The translations under genes and the position numbers were made by a program. The notes under the pieces were generated by a model, which was not told the origin of the DNA, ran no database searches, and worked only from the letters and a program-made list of their open reading frames with translations. Shown piece by piece: positions 19,640-29,386 of a stretch of DNA of 64,000 nt (its first letter is position 1; the number at the start of each line of letters is the position of its first letter). The stretch comes from Ureibacillus terrenus (GTDB lineage Bacteria > Bacillota > Bacilli > Bacillales_A > Planococcaceae), in NCBI RefSeq assembly GCF_006569205.1, contig NZ_VIGD01000014.1, forward strand, positions 19,823-83,822, written 5' to 3'.

Positions 19640-20512
19640 ATGGATCAACTGCAATTTCATGACATGACCTTAACATGGTTGGATGGAGGAGTAACCTCCT
19701 TGGATGGGGGTGCGATGTTTGGTGTCGTTCCGAAGCCTTTGTGGTCGAGAAAATATCCCGGGAATGAGAAAAATCAAATTGAGCTGTCTTGTGAACCGAT
19801 TCTCATCCAATATAATGGGAAAAACTATATGATTGACAGCGGGATTGGCAATAAGTTGAATGAAAAACAAATCCGCAACTTTGGGGTAACGGAGTTATCA
19901 AATATTGATGATAGTTTACAGAAATTGGGTTTAACTGCGGAGGATATCGACGGAATTTTAATGACCCATATGCATTTCGATCATGCGAGCGGATTGACAA
20001 AATATGAAGGGGACAAATTGGTTTCTTCATTCCCCAATGCAACCATCTACGTCTCTCAAATAGAATGGGATGAAATGCGCAATCCCAATATCCGTTCTAA
20101 AGCGACATATTGGGAAGAAAATTGGAAGCCGATTCAGGATCAAGTTTCCACTTTCAACGATTTTATCGAAATTGTTCCTGGCATCGAAATGATTCATACA
20201 GGCGGCCATAGTGATGGACATGCCATTGTAAAGTTGAAGCAAAATGGGGAAACTTTGATTCATATGGCGGATATTATGCCAACCCATGCCCACCAAAATC
20301 CGTTATGGGTGATGGCATATGACGACTATCCGATGACGAGCATTTTTGCAAAAGAAAAAATATTGAAAGAGGCTTATCAAGAGGGCTACAAATTCATTTT
20401 TTATCATGATGCCTACTATCGAATGATTCAATGGGATGAGACGGGAAAAGAAATCATCGATTCCGTGAAACGCGGCAAAAAGGCAAACATTCCTCTGCCT
20501 GCAAATAATTAA
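19640..20512 (+). CDS. ytnP: Metallo-beta-lactamase-fold hydrolase YtnP
   Basis: YtnP of B. subtilis is a probable quorum-quenching lactonase able to interfere with Streptomyces signalling. The 290-residue protein carries the metal motif [10 protein letters not shown] near residue 111, HTGGHSDGH near 195, [11 protein letters not shown] near 211 and a late YHDAYYR, consistent with a dinuclear metal site of the AHL-lactonase-like group. No signal peptide is seen, so it is cytoplasmic. GGGGGAG precedes the ATG. It lies after trmB as in B. subtilis. The substrate is inferred from the family. Confidence 0.9.
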   Translation: MDQLQFHDMTLTWLDGGVTSLDGGAMFGVVPKPLWSRKYPGNEKNQIELSCEPILIQYNGKNYMIDSGIGNKLNEKQIRNFGVTELSNIDDSLQKLGLTAEDIDGILMTHMHFDHASGLTKYEGDKLVSSFPNATIYVSQIEWDEMRNPNIRSKATYWEENWKPIQDQVSTFNDFIEIVPGIEMIHTGGHSDGHAIVKLKQNGETLIHMADIMPTHAHQNPLWVMAYDDYPMTSIFAKEKILKEAYQEGYKFIFYHDAYYRMIQWDETGKEIIDSVKRGKKANIPLPANN

Positions 20513-20540
20513 AAAAGATGGGGAATCCCCCATCTTTTTT
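20511..20540. terminator. Bidirectional terminator between ytnP and the ytzB-like gene
   Basis: AAAAAAGATGGGG 20511-20523 pairs with CCCCATCTTTTTT 20528-20540. T runs on both strands serve both convergent genes. Confidence 0.95.
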
Positions 20541-20542
20541 AA

Positions 20543-20857
20543 TTATGCTTTCTTTAATTCGACGATCACGCCTGAACGGGCATCTGCTGCAAATTCGAAG
20601 TTTTCCGTCTCGCCGTCGATCACTCTTGAAATCCCGCCCCGATATACAGGGATTGTTGTAATGCCGTTAGTGAAGTTTTCCGGTTTCATATAAATCCAGG
20701 AACCTTCGATCGGACTTTCTTTTCTGAATTCATCTTTGATATTTTCCAATATTTGATTTGGATTCATATAAGGCTGAATACGTTCTGATGCTTCTTTTAT
20801 GATGACTGCCGCTGCCAATCCGGTTGTTACCCCTAACATAAAATCACGTAAATTCAT
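20543..20857 (-). CDS. Small PepSY-like protein (YtzB-type)
   Basis: The 104-residue protein has a hydrophobic N-terminus (FMLGVTTGLAAAVII) that probably anchors it in the membrane, then a PepSY-like domain with NQILENIKDEFRK, GSWIYMKPENFTNG and FAADARSGVIVEL. In position and pattern it fits YtzB of B. subtilis. The function is unknown. PepSY domains are proposed to inhibit peptidases or act in the envelope. AAGGAGG precedes the ATG on the minus strand. It is a single-gene unit facing ytnP. Confidence 0.8.
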   Translation of the reverse strand: MNLRDFMLGVTTGLAAAVIIKEASERIQPYMNPNQILENIKDEFRKESPIEGSWIYMKPENFTNGITTIPVYRGGISRVIDGETENFEFAADARSGVIVELKKA

Positions 20858-21012
20858 ATTCCAATTACCTCCTTAAATACCATTGTAACACTAAATGGCT
20901 TATGAAGTCTCCTTAAAGCAGGATAAAACATTTTTTAAATTATATACACATTTCGATGGAATGGTTGGAATTCCCTTTTTATTTGCCGGATAAAAAAGTT
21001 AAATCTTTTTGA

Positions 21013-21034
21013 CCGGAATGAAATATCATTCCGG
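21013..21034. promoter_or_regulatory. Perfect palindrome upstream of ytoP
   Basis: CCGGAATGA 21013-21021 pairs with TCATTCCGG 21026-21034 across AATA. It lies between the divergent ytzB-like gene and ytoP, about 33 bases upstream of an extended -10 (TGCTAAAAT, 21064-21072) of ytoP. It could be an operator. The short CTTTC after it makes a poor terminator. Confidence 0.4.
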
Positions 21035-21103
21035 CTTTCATCGTTATGTGTACCGGATGTTTATGCTAAAATAAAGCAAGTATTGAAAGAGGGAGTGTTC
21101 CAA

Positions 21104-22180
21104 GTGAATGAAGAAACTTTGGAATTGTTTAAAACATTGACGGAACTTCCGGGAGCGCCCGGAAACGAGCACCAGGTGCGGGCATTCCTGAGAAAAGAGC
21201 TCGAAAAATATTCGGATGAAATCGTGCAGGACAATTTGGGCGGAATCTTTGGATTGCGAAAGTCAGAGGAATCTAATGCTCCGAAGATTTTGGTGGCCGG
21301 CCATATGGATGAAGTAGCCTTTATGGTAAAGAGCATCACCGACAATGGCATGATCCGCTTTCAACCATTGGGCGGATGGAATCCACAGGTTTTGCTCGCC
21401 CAGAGGGTGGTCATCTTTGCAAAAGAACGGGAAATTCCGGGCGTCATTGCCTCAACGCCTCCCCATTTGCTGACGGAAGAGCAGAGAAAGAAACCTGTCG
21501 ACATAAAAGAAATGCTGATTGATGTTGGAGCCGACAGCAAAGAGGATGCCATTCAAATGGGGATCCGCCCCGGACAATCGATTATCCCGGTTTGTCCGTT
21601 TACGGTGATGGCGAACCCGAAAAAAATCATGGCGAAAGCCTGGGATAACCGTTATGGATGCGGGCTTGCGATTGAATTGTTAAAAGAACTGAAAGATGAA
21701 AAAGTGGTGAACCATCTTTATTCGGGAGCGAATGTGATGGAAGAAGTGGGGCTTCGCGGAGCCCAAGTCTCCACTTACATGATTCAGCCGGATTTATTCT
21801 TTGCTTTGGATGCTTCTGCCGCAAATGATATGACCGGCGACAAAAACGAATTCGGCCAGTTGGGAAAAGGTGTGCTTTTGCGCATTTACGATCCGACGAT
21901 GGTAACCCACCGTACGTTGCGTGATTTTATATTGGATACAGCTGAATCCAATCATATTCCATATCAATATTTCGTTTCAAAAGGCGGCACAGACGCGGGA
22001 AGGGTTCATACGATGAACGGCGGCATTCCGAGCGCGGTGATCGGCATTTGTTCCCGCTATATCCATACATCCGCTTCCATCATTCATGTCGATGATTATT
22101 TGGCTGCAAAAGAATTATTGGTGACATTGATCCGTAAATTGGACCGCACAACGGTTGATACCATCCTCCAAAATCCTTAA
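21104..22180 (+). CDS. ytoP: M42-family aminopeptidase YtoP
   Basis: The M42 family comprises dinuclear metal glutamyl- or general aminopeptidases, often dodecameric and cytosolic. The 358-residue protein has [14 protein letters not shown] near residue 66, [16 protein letters not shown] near 178, and [11 protein letters not shown] near 212, where the Glu acts as general base, with a late [13 protein letters not shown] chose the GTG at 21104 because GAGGGAG precedes it by eight bases. The frame extends 21 bases upstream without a better RBS. It is a single-gene unit between its promoter and a strong terminator. Confidence 0.93.
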   Translation: MNEETLELFKTLTELPGAPGNEHQVRAFLRKELEKYSDEIVQDNLGGIFGLRKSEESNAPKILVAGHMDEVAFMVKSITDNGMIRFQPLGGWNPQVLLAQRVVIFAKEREIPGVIASTPPHLLTEEQRKKPVDIKEMLIDVGADSKEDAIQMGIRPGQSIIPVCPFTVMANPKKIMAKAWDNRYGCGLAIELLKELKDEKVVNHLYSGANVMEEVGLRGAQVSTYMIQPDLFFALDASAANDMTGDKNEFGQLGKGVLLRIYDPTMVTHRTLRDFILDTAESNHIPYQYFVSKGGTDAGRVHTMNGGIPSAVIGICSRYIHTSASIIHVDDYLAAKELLVTLIRKLDRTTVDTILQNP

Positions 22181-22201
22181 TCAACGTTTCTTTTGGCTTT
22201 T

Positions 22202-22231
22202 ACCGCCGCTTCTTTGCGGCGGTTTCTTTTT
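22202..22231 (+). terminator. Terminator after ytoP
   Basis: ACCGCCGC 22202-22209 pairs with GCGGCGGT 22216-22223, followed by TTCTTTTTG. Confidence 0.92.
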
Positions 22232-22312
22232 GTTACAAACATGTAATGAGAATGTAACGAATTTCTTAGAACCATTCCGAACAGATTGTAGTAAAGTGAA
22301 ATGAGGGAAAAC

Positions 22313-22387
22313 ATGAAAGAAGCGATCGGAAGAGTTAACTGTGCAAAAGTACAAGCAATTATCTATGATTCTAAAAGGAAAATTTGA
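22313..22387 (+). CDS. Possible 24-residue peptide upstream of the lipoprotein gene
   Basis: The ORF starts with ATG 22313 after GAGGGA at good spacing, encodes MKEAIGRVNCAKVQAI and a short basic end, and stops at 22385-22387. It lies 58 bases before the lipoprotein ATG. It has no similarity I recognise. It could be a leader peptide or chance. The RBS is the only positive evidence. Confidence 0.25.
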   Translation: MKEAIGRVNCAKVQAIIYDSKRKI

Positions 22388-22445
22388 GATTGCGCTCTTT
22401 TGAATATCCTACTAAAATAAAGTTTGGTAAAGGAAGTGAAACATT

Positions 22446-22961
22446 ATGAAAAAATGGTTATTATTAGCCATTGCCGCCATGCTGTTAACGGGACTCTCCG
22501 GCTGCGGGAAATCTGTCGAAGAGCAGATTAATGTCGGAGTAGCCAGCGCGCAAACGGTATTTGAAGAAACCCCAAGGGAGCCGAATAAAAAGATTGGCCA
22601 AATCGAACTCTATTTGCCTTCCGGGTATAGCATCAAAGAAACAGATGATGTCAATAACTACGTAATATCAAAGGGAAAAGATAATTACATTTTGTTCGTC
22701 AATGTGAACGAAAAAGAAGACAGCAAACTGCATTATGAATTATTGAAAAAAAATTCCGCGAAGAAAATTGTGAAAGAGCAGCCGGTTGAACTTGACGGCG
22801 TCTTTGGCTTTACAATGGTGATCAAGCACAATGATGATCAATATGAATTGATTGCCAGCAGCGGTGGCGTAAAATTGTCCACAATCTCCAACGGCCGAAA
22901 TATGGATGATAAGCTGGTGGAAATGATGATGATTGCCCGGTCAGTCGAAGTGATCCGTTAA
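22446..22961 (+). CDS. Predicted lipoprotein of unknown function
   Basis: The 171-residue product has a lipoprotein signal: MKKWLLLAIAAMLLTGLSGC, with lipobox LSGC and Cys20 as the lipidation site. The mature part is soluble, with alternating strands (IGQIELYLPSGYSIKE, then YILFVNVNEKED). I do not recognise a named domain. AAGGAAGTGA precedes the ATG. In B. subtilis the thioredoxin-like ytpP lies between ytoP and ytpQ, and here this lipoprotein gene takes that place. It is probably transcribed on its own, because a promoter and hairpin precede ytpQ. Confidence 0.8.
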   Translation: MKKWLLLAIAAMLLTGLSGCGKSVEEQINVGVASAQTVFEETPREPNKKIGQIELYLPSGYSIKETDDVNNYVISKGKDNYILFVNVNEKEDSKLHYELLKKNSAKKIVKEQPVELDGVFGFTMVIKHNDDQYELIASSGGVKLSTISNGRNMDDKLVEMMMIARSVEVIR

Positions 22962-22975
22962 TGGATTCGTTCTAT

Positions 22976-23050
22976 TCGACTATTGTTCATCTCATTTGAT
23001 ACAATAAATGCAAGAAGAAAAAAACGGTTCACAATATGTGAGCCGTTTAT
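22976..23050 (+). promoter_or_regulatory. Candidate ytpQ promoter and hairpin
   Basis: TCGACT at 22976-22981 and TACAAT at 23000-23005, 18 bases apart, form a candidate promoter. Just downstream, AAACGGTTCAC pairs with GTGAGCCGTTT (23022-23048) and ATTTGTG follows. The hairpin could end the lipoprotein transcript or, if the promoter is real, act as an attenuator in the ytpQ leader. Confidence 0.45.
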
Positions 23051-23077
23051 TTGTGCACATAAGGAAGTGAATGCAAA

Positions 23078-23869
23078 TTGAAGACTGAGCAGCTTGTCGA
23101 AGAACTGAAAAAACGGTTAGGGACACAAAAATTCGTGTTTTCTTATAATCGGAAAGACGATAAATTGCGGGTGGACCATAAAACCCTTCAAAAAGGAATG
23201 GAAATCCATCTTCCGGGTATTCTTGCAAAATACAACGAAAGAAAAGGACAGGCGATTCATGATGTCGTTTATACGATTGAACAGACGTTTCTCGCAATGG
23301 AGAAGGAACAGAATGAAGAAATTTATCACCTTTCGAAAATATATCCTGTCATTCGTTCCACATCCTTCCCGTTGAAATCAAAAGAGGGACATGCTTTCAT
23401 TACGGCAGATCATACAGCGGAAACCCGCATTTTTTATGCTCTGGATTTGGGCGCTACTTACCGTTTGATTGATGAATCCATGCTTCTGAAATTAAACGCG
23501 ACCCCCGATCAAATCCGGGAAATTGCCCGATTTTCCGTCCGCCAGTTGCCTACGAATACGAAAAAAGATGAGGTGGCGGGGAATGTCTTCTATTTTGTCA
23601 ATGAAAATGACGGATATGATGCAAGCCGCATCTTAAACGAAGCTTTTCTAAAACAAATGAGGGAAAAAATCGAAGGGGATATGGCCATTTCCGTTCCTCA
23701 TCAGGACGTGCTAATTATAGGAGATATCCGGAATGAAACAGGATATGATGTGCTGGCCCAAATGACGATGCATTTCTTTTCCATTGGACGTGTGCCAATC
23801 ACATCATTATCCTTTGTCTATGAAAACGGAGAGCTGACACCGATTTTTATATTAGCAAAAAATCGATAA
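23078..23869 (+). CDS. ytpQ: DUF1444 family protein YtpQ
   Basis: The 263-residue protein belongs to the DUF1444/YtpQ family of cytoplasmic proteins with no established function. Visible family features are [16 protein letters not shown] near the N-terminus, [11 protein letters not shown] in the middle, [10 protein letters not shown], and [18 protein letters not shown] at the end. The start is TTG at 23078 behind AAGGAAG at 23061. An ATG at 23071 is in another frame and stops at once. ytpR follows 20 bases after the stop, as in B. subtilis, so the two are likely co-transcribed. Confidence 0.9.
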   Translation: MKTEQLVEELKKRLGTQKFVFSYNRKDDKLRVDHKTLQKGMEIHLPGILAKYNERKGQAIHDVVYTIEQTFLAMEKEQNEEIYHLSKIYPVIRSTSFPLKSKEGHAFITADHTAETRIFYALDLGATYRLIDESMLLKLNATPDQIREIARFSVRQLPTNTKKDEVAGNVFYFVNENDGYDASRILNEAFLKQMREKIEGDMAISVPHQDVLIIGDIRNETGYDVLAQMTMHFFSIGRVPITSLSFVYENGELTPIFILAKNR

Positions 23870-23889
23870 GAAAAGGAGTCGGAATTCAA

Positions 23890-24507
23890 ATGATTGCAGC
23901 ATACAATAAAGAACATGTCGGAGATGTACTGCTCGTTCAATTGACAACGGAGGATGTTGCCGCGCCGGAAGTGGAACGGGTGGGGGATGTCGCGTTAATC
24001 AAGGAAAAAGCAACAGGGGAAGTGAAAGGATTTAATCTATTTAATGCGAGCAAATATATGGAACTCAATGTAAGCGGCAATGTGGAAGTGACTGAAGAAC
24101 TCGTTCAACAAATCCGGGCAGCCCTGAAGGCGAACGATGTGGAAGTTTCCATTGACGTGGATTTTTCTCCGAAATTTGTCGTTGGCTATGTGGAAGAAAA
24201 AGAAAAGCATCCGAACGCGGACAAATTGAGCGTTTGCAAAGTGAATGTCGGCGATGAGGTGTTGCAAATCGTATGCGGTGCGCCAAATGTCGAAGCCGGC
24301 CAAAAAGTGGTGGTTGCAAAAATCGGGGCGGTCATGCCTTCCGGAATGGTCATCAAACCTGCACAACTGCGCGGAGTAGATTCCTATGGAATGATTTGTT
24401 CAGCAAGGGAGCTTGCAATTCCAAATGCTCCTCAGGAAAAAGGAATATTGGTACTGGATGAGGATGCCGAGGTGGGTTCACCTTTTCAAATCCCGGAAAA
24501 ACTATAA
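23890..24507 (+). CDS. ytpR: tRNA-binding domain protein YtpR
   Basis: The 205-residue product has an N-terminal DUF4479-type region (about 1-85) and a C-terminal EMAP/PheT-like tRNA-binding OB fold (about 95-200) with [35 protein letters not shown] and [16 protein letters not shown]. This fold occurs in the N-terminus of PheT and in MetG, but here it is free. The role is not established, and tRNA binding is inferred. AAAAGGAG precedes the ATG. It closes the ytpQR unit. Confidence 0.92.
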   Translation: MIAAYNKEHVGDVLLVQLTTEDVAAPEVERVGDVALIKEKATGEVKGFNLFNASKYMELNVSGNVEVTEELVQQIRAALKANDVEVSIDVDFSPKFVVGYVEEKEKHPNADKLSVCKVNVGDEVLQIVCGAPNVEAGQKVVVAKIGAVMPSGMVIKPAQLRGVDSYGMICSARELAIPNAPQEKGILVLDEDAEVGSPFQIPEKL

Positions 24508-24514
24508 CATCCTG

Positions 24515-24550
24515 AATGGTTAGGGCAAGGCTGTCCTAACCATTTTTTAA
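24515..24550 (+). terminator. Terminator after ytpR
   Basis: AATGGTTAGG 24515-24524 pairs perfectly with CCTAACCATT 24535-24544, followed by a T run. Confidence 0.93.
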
Positions 24551-24749
24551 TGAGATGTTAATGGAATGTAAAGGATTTGCAACACAATTTATGTTATCCT
24601 TTTTTGGGCAATCAATAGGATGATTCATGCATGATTCGGGTGAATGATACATATATGAAATATAATGTGAATCGATATAGAACATAGCTATATTGCCGAA
24701 AAATATCATATAATTATAAAAGGGATGGTATTAGAAAGAGTGATGACGG

Positions 24750-27700
24750 ATGAAATGGCTAAAAAAAACATTGAATAAGTTATTTTTTCAGAATGATATG
24801 GAAGAAGAATATGATGAAATAGAGTACGAAGCAGATTGGGAAGAATATACATACGAACAAAAGCAGCCGCAACCAAAGTTTCGGTTTCCATTAATTCCTG
24901 ACGAAGAAGTCCGGCCGACAAAAAACGAATCTCCCTACCAGCCGGCTGAAGCAATCAAACATGATAATGCAAAGCATGATGTTCATCATGATAAGAATTC
25001 ACTGGTGTATGACGTGGATGTTCCAAGAATACATGAACTTCTGGAAATGCGGATTCAAAACAAGAAAAAGGCCTCCCGTCCTGATTATAAATCCCCTCGC
25101 AGGAGAGAGCTCAACTTGCGGAAGGATGCTGACCGGGAACCTGTCCGGAAAAAAACAGAAAAGACGACGGAACATGAACAAAATCAACTTCCTCTAAATC
25201 GAAAAAGATTCATTCCGACAAATGTTCCTTCTCCTGTATACGGTTTTCAAAAACCTCGGCCAATACACGATTTGCTGGCGAAAAAACAGCAAGAAAACAG
25301 GGAACGGGAGTTGGATGATCAAAAAGGTTTGCCTGACGCGTCCACCGAAATTGCATCAGGATTTGAAAACAGGCCACGCACCCTTGCAGTTGAAGAGATC
25401 GATAAACAATTGGAGAAAGTGAAGGAAGAAGTTGAACAAATTCTCCATCAAACGAAAGAAAGTTTATCGATTACTTTAGAAGAAAAAGGCAGCGATTCAC
25501 GGTCCGTTTTGGTAGAAGATGCAGGGAATCCGGATGGAATGTCAGGGATTTTGGAAGAACAGGAAGTGCGCTCGGCTCTGCAGGATGAAGCCCCTATCAT
25601 GCTTGAACCAGCAGCAAACAGCACCCCTTTTATAAACATACAAAAAGCAAAAGAATCGGCAGCGAATGCGGAAATAGGCGGCCAATCCGACGGCAGCCAG
25701 ACGGATGTTGCTCCAATTGAAATGGAGGATTTCCCATTTTCCGGAGAGCAAGGCGAAAAAATGAGGACGGAAGAAATCGGGAAGGAACAAAAAGGCCCGA
25801 TGAACGTTTGTGAAGCCGATGAGGCGGAACGGAGCGAAGAACGATTGCAGGCCGAGACCATCATTTTCGGAGAAGGGGCAAATTCTGAAATTTTATTGCA
25901 GGAAAGTGGAGAAGCGCCAACGAAAGAATATCAGCCGGAAGAAAAACAATTTCCGACTTCCGATGAGGGGCAATCCAATACAACATTGTTTGACGGTCCT
26001 GTTTCTAACGATGATGAATGGCCATTGAAAAAACCGGAAATCGACGGACATCATCCTAATTCTTTGAAGAAGGAATCGGCAGAACGATTGAATGAGAAAG
26101 AGAGAAGAAAGGATGGTCCGCATTCAACGGACGAAACGAAAAACGAAATGAAAGAAAATGGGACAAAGAACAGGCCCATTCCGTTCAACGTCATTATGCT
26201 GAAGTCGGATAAAGAAAAGTTGGCCAAAAAAGGGCAATCGCATCTTGACTTCGGAAAGCCTGAGCCTCAAGAGAAAAAGATTGAGTATAATCGAAAGAAC
26301 TTCGAATCTATAACCGGGAAAAAAGAGTTCTTTGAAAATTCAACACAGGTTGAAAAAAAAGATAGCCGATACGAAAAGCCGCCTTTGAGTTTTTTGACCC
26401 CGCCGGAATCATCCGCGGAAGATCGGGAATGGATGGAAAGCCAGGCTCAAAAGCTTGTGGAGACATTATCCTATTTCCAAGTGACCGCCAAAGTGGAATC
26501 GATTATGCAGGGCCCTGCAGTCACCCAATTTGAAATTACTGTCGGTCAAGGAACAAAAGTAAGCAAAATACGAAATCTTGCAGATGATTTGAAACTCGCC
26601 TTGGCTGCGAAAGACATTCGGATTCAGGCGCCGATTCCGGGGAAAAACACAATCGGGATTGAAATACCTAACCGCATTTCCCGGGCTGTGCGTTTATCGG
26701 AAGTTGTAAACAGTGAACGATTTTTACAATCCGAATCGCCGATGGAAGCAGCCCTTGGATTGGATTTGACCGGTGAGCCGGTGACAATCGATTTGCGCAA
26801 AATGCCCCATGGATTGATTGCAGGAGCGACCGGTTCAGGAAAATCCGTATGCATCAATTCCATTTTAGTCAGCCTGCTGTTAAAGGCCGAACCAAGTGAA
26901 TTGAAGTTGATGTTAATTGATCCGAAAGTGGTGGAGCTGGCTCCATATAATCATATTCCGCATCTCGTAAGTCCTGTCATAACCGATGTGAAAGCGGCGA
27001 CAGTGGCGCTGAAGTGGGCGGTGGATGAAATGGAGCGGAGATATCAGCTGTTTGCCCATGCAGGTGTAAGGGATTTGCCCCGGTATAATAAACTTGTAGA
27101 ACAAGAGGGAAAAGGCTCCTTGAAACTTCCTTATATCCTGATTGTTATAGATGAATTGGCCGATTTAATGATGATGGCCCCTCAAGATGTGGAGGAATCC
27201 ATTTGCCGGATTGCCCAAAAAGCGAGGGCTTGCGGCATACATTTGATTCTTGCCACACAGCGTCCTTCCGTTGATGTCATTACAGGTTTGATTAAATCGA
27301 ACATTCCGACACGCATAGCCTTCTCCGTTTCTTCCCAAATCGATTCCCGCACCATTTTGGATTGCCAAGGGGCGGAACGGCTGCTGGGAAGAGGAGATAT
27401 GCTTTACCTCGGAAATGGCATGTCGGATCCGATCCGTTTGCAAGGAACCTTTGTGACGGATGAAGAAATTGAAAAGATTGTCGATCATGTAAAAAAACAG
27501 GGGGAACCCGATTATCTCTTTGAACAGGAAGAGCTGTTGAAAAAAGTGGAAATGATCGAGGAGCAGGATGAATTGTTCGAGGATGTCTGCCGCTTCGTGT
27601 ATGAACAGGGAGCCGCATCGACTTCCCTTATCCAAAGAAAATATCACATTGGATACAACCGGGCGGCCCGGTTGATCGAAATGCTTGAAAGTTATGGATT

Positions 27701-27776
27701 TGTATCCGAGCAAAAAGGAAGCAAACCTAGGGAAGTGTATATTACGGAAAAGGATTTAATGGAGCTGTTCGATTGA
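24750..27776 (+). CDS. sftA: Soluble DNA translocase SftA (FtsK/SpoIIIE family)
   Basis: SftA moves chromosomal DNA away from the closing septum. In B. subtilis it is the soluble partner of membrane-bound SpoIIIE. The 1008-residue product has no transmembrane segments. Residues about 1-540 are a charged, Glu/Lys-rich and poorly conserved linker. The motor follows: FtsK-alpha region (LVETLSYFQVTAKVESI), Walker A GATGSGKS near 691-698, Walker B ILIVIDELADLMM near 795-800, then ATQRPSVDVITGLIKSNIPT. The C-terminal gamma winged helix (TSLIQRKYHIGYNRAARLIE) reads DNA orientation sites. The linker makes it somewhat longer than the B. subtilis protein (YtpS). Confidence 0.96.
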   Translation: MKWLKKTLNKLFFQNDMEEEYDEIEYEADWEEYTYEQKQPQPKFRFPLIPDEEVRPTKNESPYQPAEAIKHDNAKHDVHHDKNSLVYDVDVPRIHELLEMRIQNKKKASRPDYKSPRRRELNLRKDADREPVRKKTEKTTEHEQNQLPLNRKRFIPTNVPSPVYGFQKPRPIHDLLAKKQQENRERELDDQKGLPDASTEIASGFENRPRTLAVEEIDKQLEKVKEEVEQILHQTKESLSITLEEKGSDSRSVLVEDAGNPDGMSGILEEQEVRSALQDEAPIMLEPAANSTPFINIQKAKESAANAEIGGQSDGSQTDVAPIEMEDFPFSGEQGEKMRTEEIGKEQKGPMNVCEADEAERSEERLQAETIIFGEGANSEILLQESGEAPTKEYQPEEKQFPTSDEGQSNTTLFDGPVSNDDEWPLKKPEIDGHHPNSLKKESAERLNEKERRKDGPHSTDETKNEMKENGTKNRPIPFNVIMLKSDKEKLAKKGQSHLDFGKPEPQEKKIEYNRKNFESITGKKEFFENSTQVEKKDSRYEKPPLSFLTPPESSAEDREWMESQAQKLVETLSYFQVTAKVESIMQGPAVTQFEITVGQGTKVSKIRNLADDLKLALAAKDIRIQAPIPGKNTIGIEIPNRISRAVRLSEVVNSERFLQSESPMEAALGLDLTGEPVTIDLRKMPHGLIAGATGSGKSVCINSILVSLLLKAEPSELKLMLIDPKVVELAPYNHIPHLVSPVITDVKAATVALKWAVDEMERRYQLFAHAGVRDLPRYNKLVEQEGKGSLKLPYILIVIDELADLMMMAPQDVEESICRIAQKARACGIHLILATQRPSVDVITGLIKSNIPTRIAFSVSSQIDSRTILDCQGAERLLGRGDMLYLGNGMSDPIRLQGTFVTDEEIEKIVDHVKKQGEPDYLFEQEELLKKVEMIEEQDELFEDVCRFVYEQGAASTSLIQRKYHIGYNRAARLIEMLESYGFVSEQKGSKPREVYITEKDLMELFD

Positions 27777-27795
27777 TGAACAAACATCCGGAACA

Positions 27796-27823
27796 GGAGG
27801 GGGGGAGCCCCTCTCATTTTTTT
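27796..27823 (+). terminator. Terminator after sftA
   Basis: A GGAGGGG / CCCCTC stem is followed by TCATTTTTTT. Confidence 0.8.
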
Positions 27824-27941
27824 GAAACGAATAAAAAAATACATGCTATAATGGTATAGGTTTTTGATTTACTAAAAATGTATAAACTAGTCATAAGCTT
27901 AATATTTATTCATTAGGCTCAATCCCTGGGAGGTTTTAAAC

Positions 27942-29249
27942 ATGACAATTTATCATTTTACAGGCATAAAAGGTTCGGGAATGAGTTCACTTGCCCAAAT
28001 ACTCTTCGATTCGGGCGAAAACGTCCAAGGTTCCGATGTGGAAACATACTACTTTACCGAACAGCCTTTAAGGGAAAGAAATATTAAAATATTAAAATTT
28101 GATCCGAATAATATCCAGCCCGGGATGACGGTTATTGCGGGAAATGCGTTTCCTGACAGCCATCCGGAAATTGTCCGGGCAAAAGAATTAGGCGTGGAAG
28201 TCATTCGTTATCATAAATTTTTAGGGGAATACATTAAAAAATTTACATCCATAGCAGTTACCGGAGCCCATGGAAAAACATCGACAACGGGCTTAATGAG
28301 CCATGTCATCGGGGGATATAAACCGACATCATATTTGATTGGCGATGGAACCGGTTATGGGAAAAAGGACGCAACTTATTTTGTGATGGAAGCCTGCGAA
28401 TATCGGAGACATTTTCTCGCATATCATCCGGATTATGCCATCATGACCAATATCGACTTTGATCATCCGGATTATTTTTCAGATATCGAAGACGTATTTT
28501 CCGCCTTCCAGCAATTAGCGCTGCAAGTGAAGAAGGCGATCATCGCTTGCGGGGATGACGAATATTTACAAAAGATTCATGCGAACGTGCCGATCATTTA
28601 TTATGGAATGGGAGAACGCAACGACTTTGTAGCGAAAAACATCGAAAAATCAACAATTGGTTCAAGTTTTGATGTATATATCCGAAACGAATATTACGAC
28701 CGGTTTTTCATTCCAATGTTTGGAGACCATGCCATTTTGAACTCGCTGGCGGTCATTGCGCTATGCCATTATGAAGGAATTCCTGCCGATATCATCAAAG
28801 AACGGATAAAAACGTTTAATGGTGTAAAACGGCGTTTTACTGAGACGAAAATTGGCAATAATGTTCTTGTTGATGATTATGCGCATCATCCTACTGAAAT
28901 TATCGCAACAATCCAGTCGGCAAGACAAAAATATCCGGGACGGGAGGTTGTAGCCATCTTTCAACCCCATACATTTAGCCGGACAGAAGCGTTTTTAGAG
29001 CAGTTTGCCGACAGCTTAAAACAGGCGGACTCCGTTTATTTATGCGAAATCTTCAGCTCTGCCCGAGAAAAGAACGGAAATCTGACGATTGAAGATTTGG
29101 CTAAACTTATAGATGGAAGCGAAGTGATCCGGACAGAGACGATTGATCGATTGAAACAACATCAAAATGCCGTTTTTCTCTTTATGGGAGCGGGAGATGT
29201 GAATAAATTCCAAAAAGCATTCGAAACCCTTCTCAAAAAGGGTGCATAG
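27942..29249 (+). CDS. murC: UDP-N-acetylmuramate--L-alanine ligase
   Basis: MurC adds L-alanine to UDP-MurNAc with ATP, the first amino acid of the peptidoglycan stem peptide. The 435-residue protein shows an N-terminal nucleotide-sugar Rossmann domain ([17 protein letters not shown]), the ATP loop [11 protein letters not shown] near residue 104, [10 protein letters not shown] and the C-terminal ligase domain with [10 protein letters not shown] near 305 and [10 protein letters not shown] near 332. GGGAGG precedes the ATG. GCTATAATGG at 27845-27854 is a likely -10 region. It follows sftA as in B. subtilis. Confidence 0.97.
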   Translation: MTIYHFTGIKGSGMSSLAQILFDSGENVQGSDVETYYFTEQPLRERNIKILKFDPNNIQPGMTVIAGNAFPDSHPEIVRAKELGVEVIRYHKFLGEYIKKFTSIAVTGAHGKTSTTGLMSHVIGGYKPTSYLIGDGTGYGKKDATYFVMEACEYRRHFLAYHPDYAIMTNIDFDHPDYFSDIEDVFSAFQQLALQVKKAIIACGDDEYLQKIHANVPIIYYGMGERNDFVAKNIEKSTIGSSFDVYIRNEYYDRFFIPMFGDHAILNSLAVIALCHYEGIPADIIKERIKTFNGVKRRFTETKIGNNVLVDDYAHHPTEIIATIQSARQKYPGREVVAIFQPHTFSRTEAFLEQFADSLKQADSVYLCEIFSSAREKNGNLTIEDLAKLIDGSEVIRTETIDRLKQHQNAVFLFMGAGDVNKFQKAFETLLKKGA

Positions 29250-29287
29250 TTTTGGAAGAAATGTGACGAAATTATTTCAATATATAT

Positions 29288-29318
29288 AAAAAAGGGGCGA
29301 TTTCAAGCTCCTTTTTTT
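29288..29318 (+). terminator. Terminator after murC
   Basis: AAAAAAGGGGC pairs with GCTCCTTTTTT around a short loop, with one G-T wobble, and the T run continues. Confidence 0.85.
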
Positions 29319-29325
29319 AACAAAA

Positions 29326-29354
29326 GAAGGAATTCCGAAAAATTTGTCGAAATG
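29326..29354 (+). promoter_or_regulatory. Candidate sigma-H promoter of ytxGH
   Basis: GAAGGAATT at 29326-29334, an 11-base spacer and GTCGAAATG at 29346-29354 are close to the sigma-H pattern (RnAGGAwww, 11-12, RnnGAATnn), with one mismatch in the -10. The B. subtilis ytxGHJ operon is known to use sigma-H, which supports the call. Confidence 0.5.
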
Positions 29355-29386
29355 AATATACAACTTAATTCTAGGAGGTCTTCAGC

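Noticed and set aside
27165..27713. 182-codon minus-strand frame inside sftA
   Set aside because: It is antisense to the conserved FtsK motor and has no RBS or family features.
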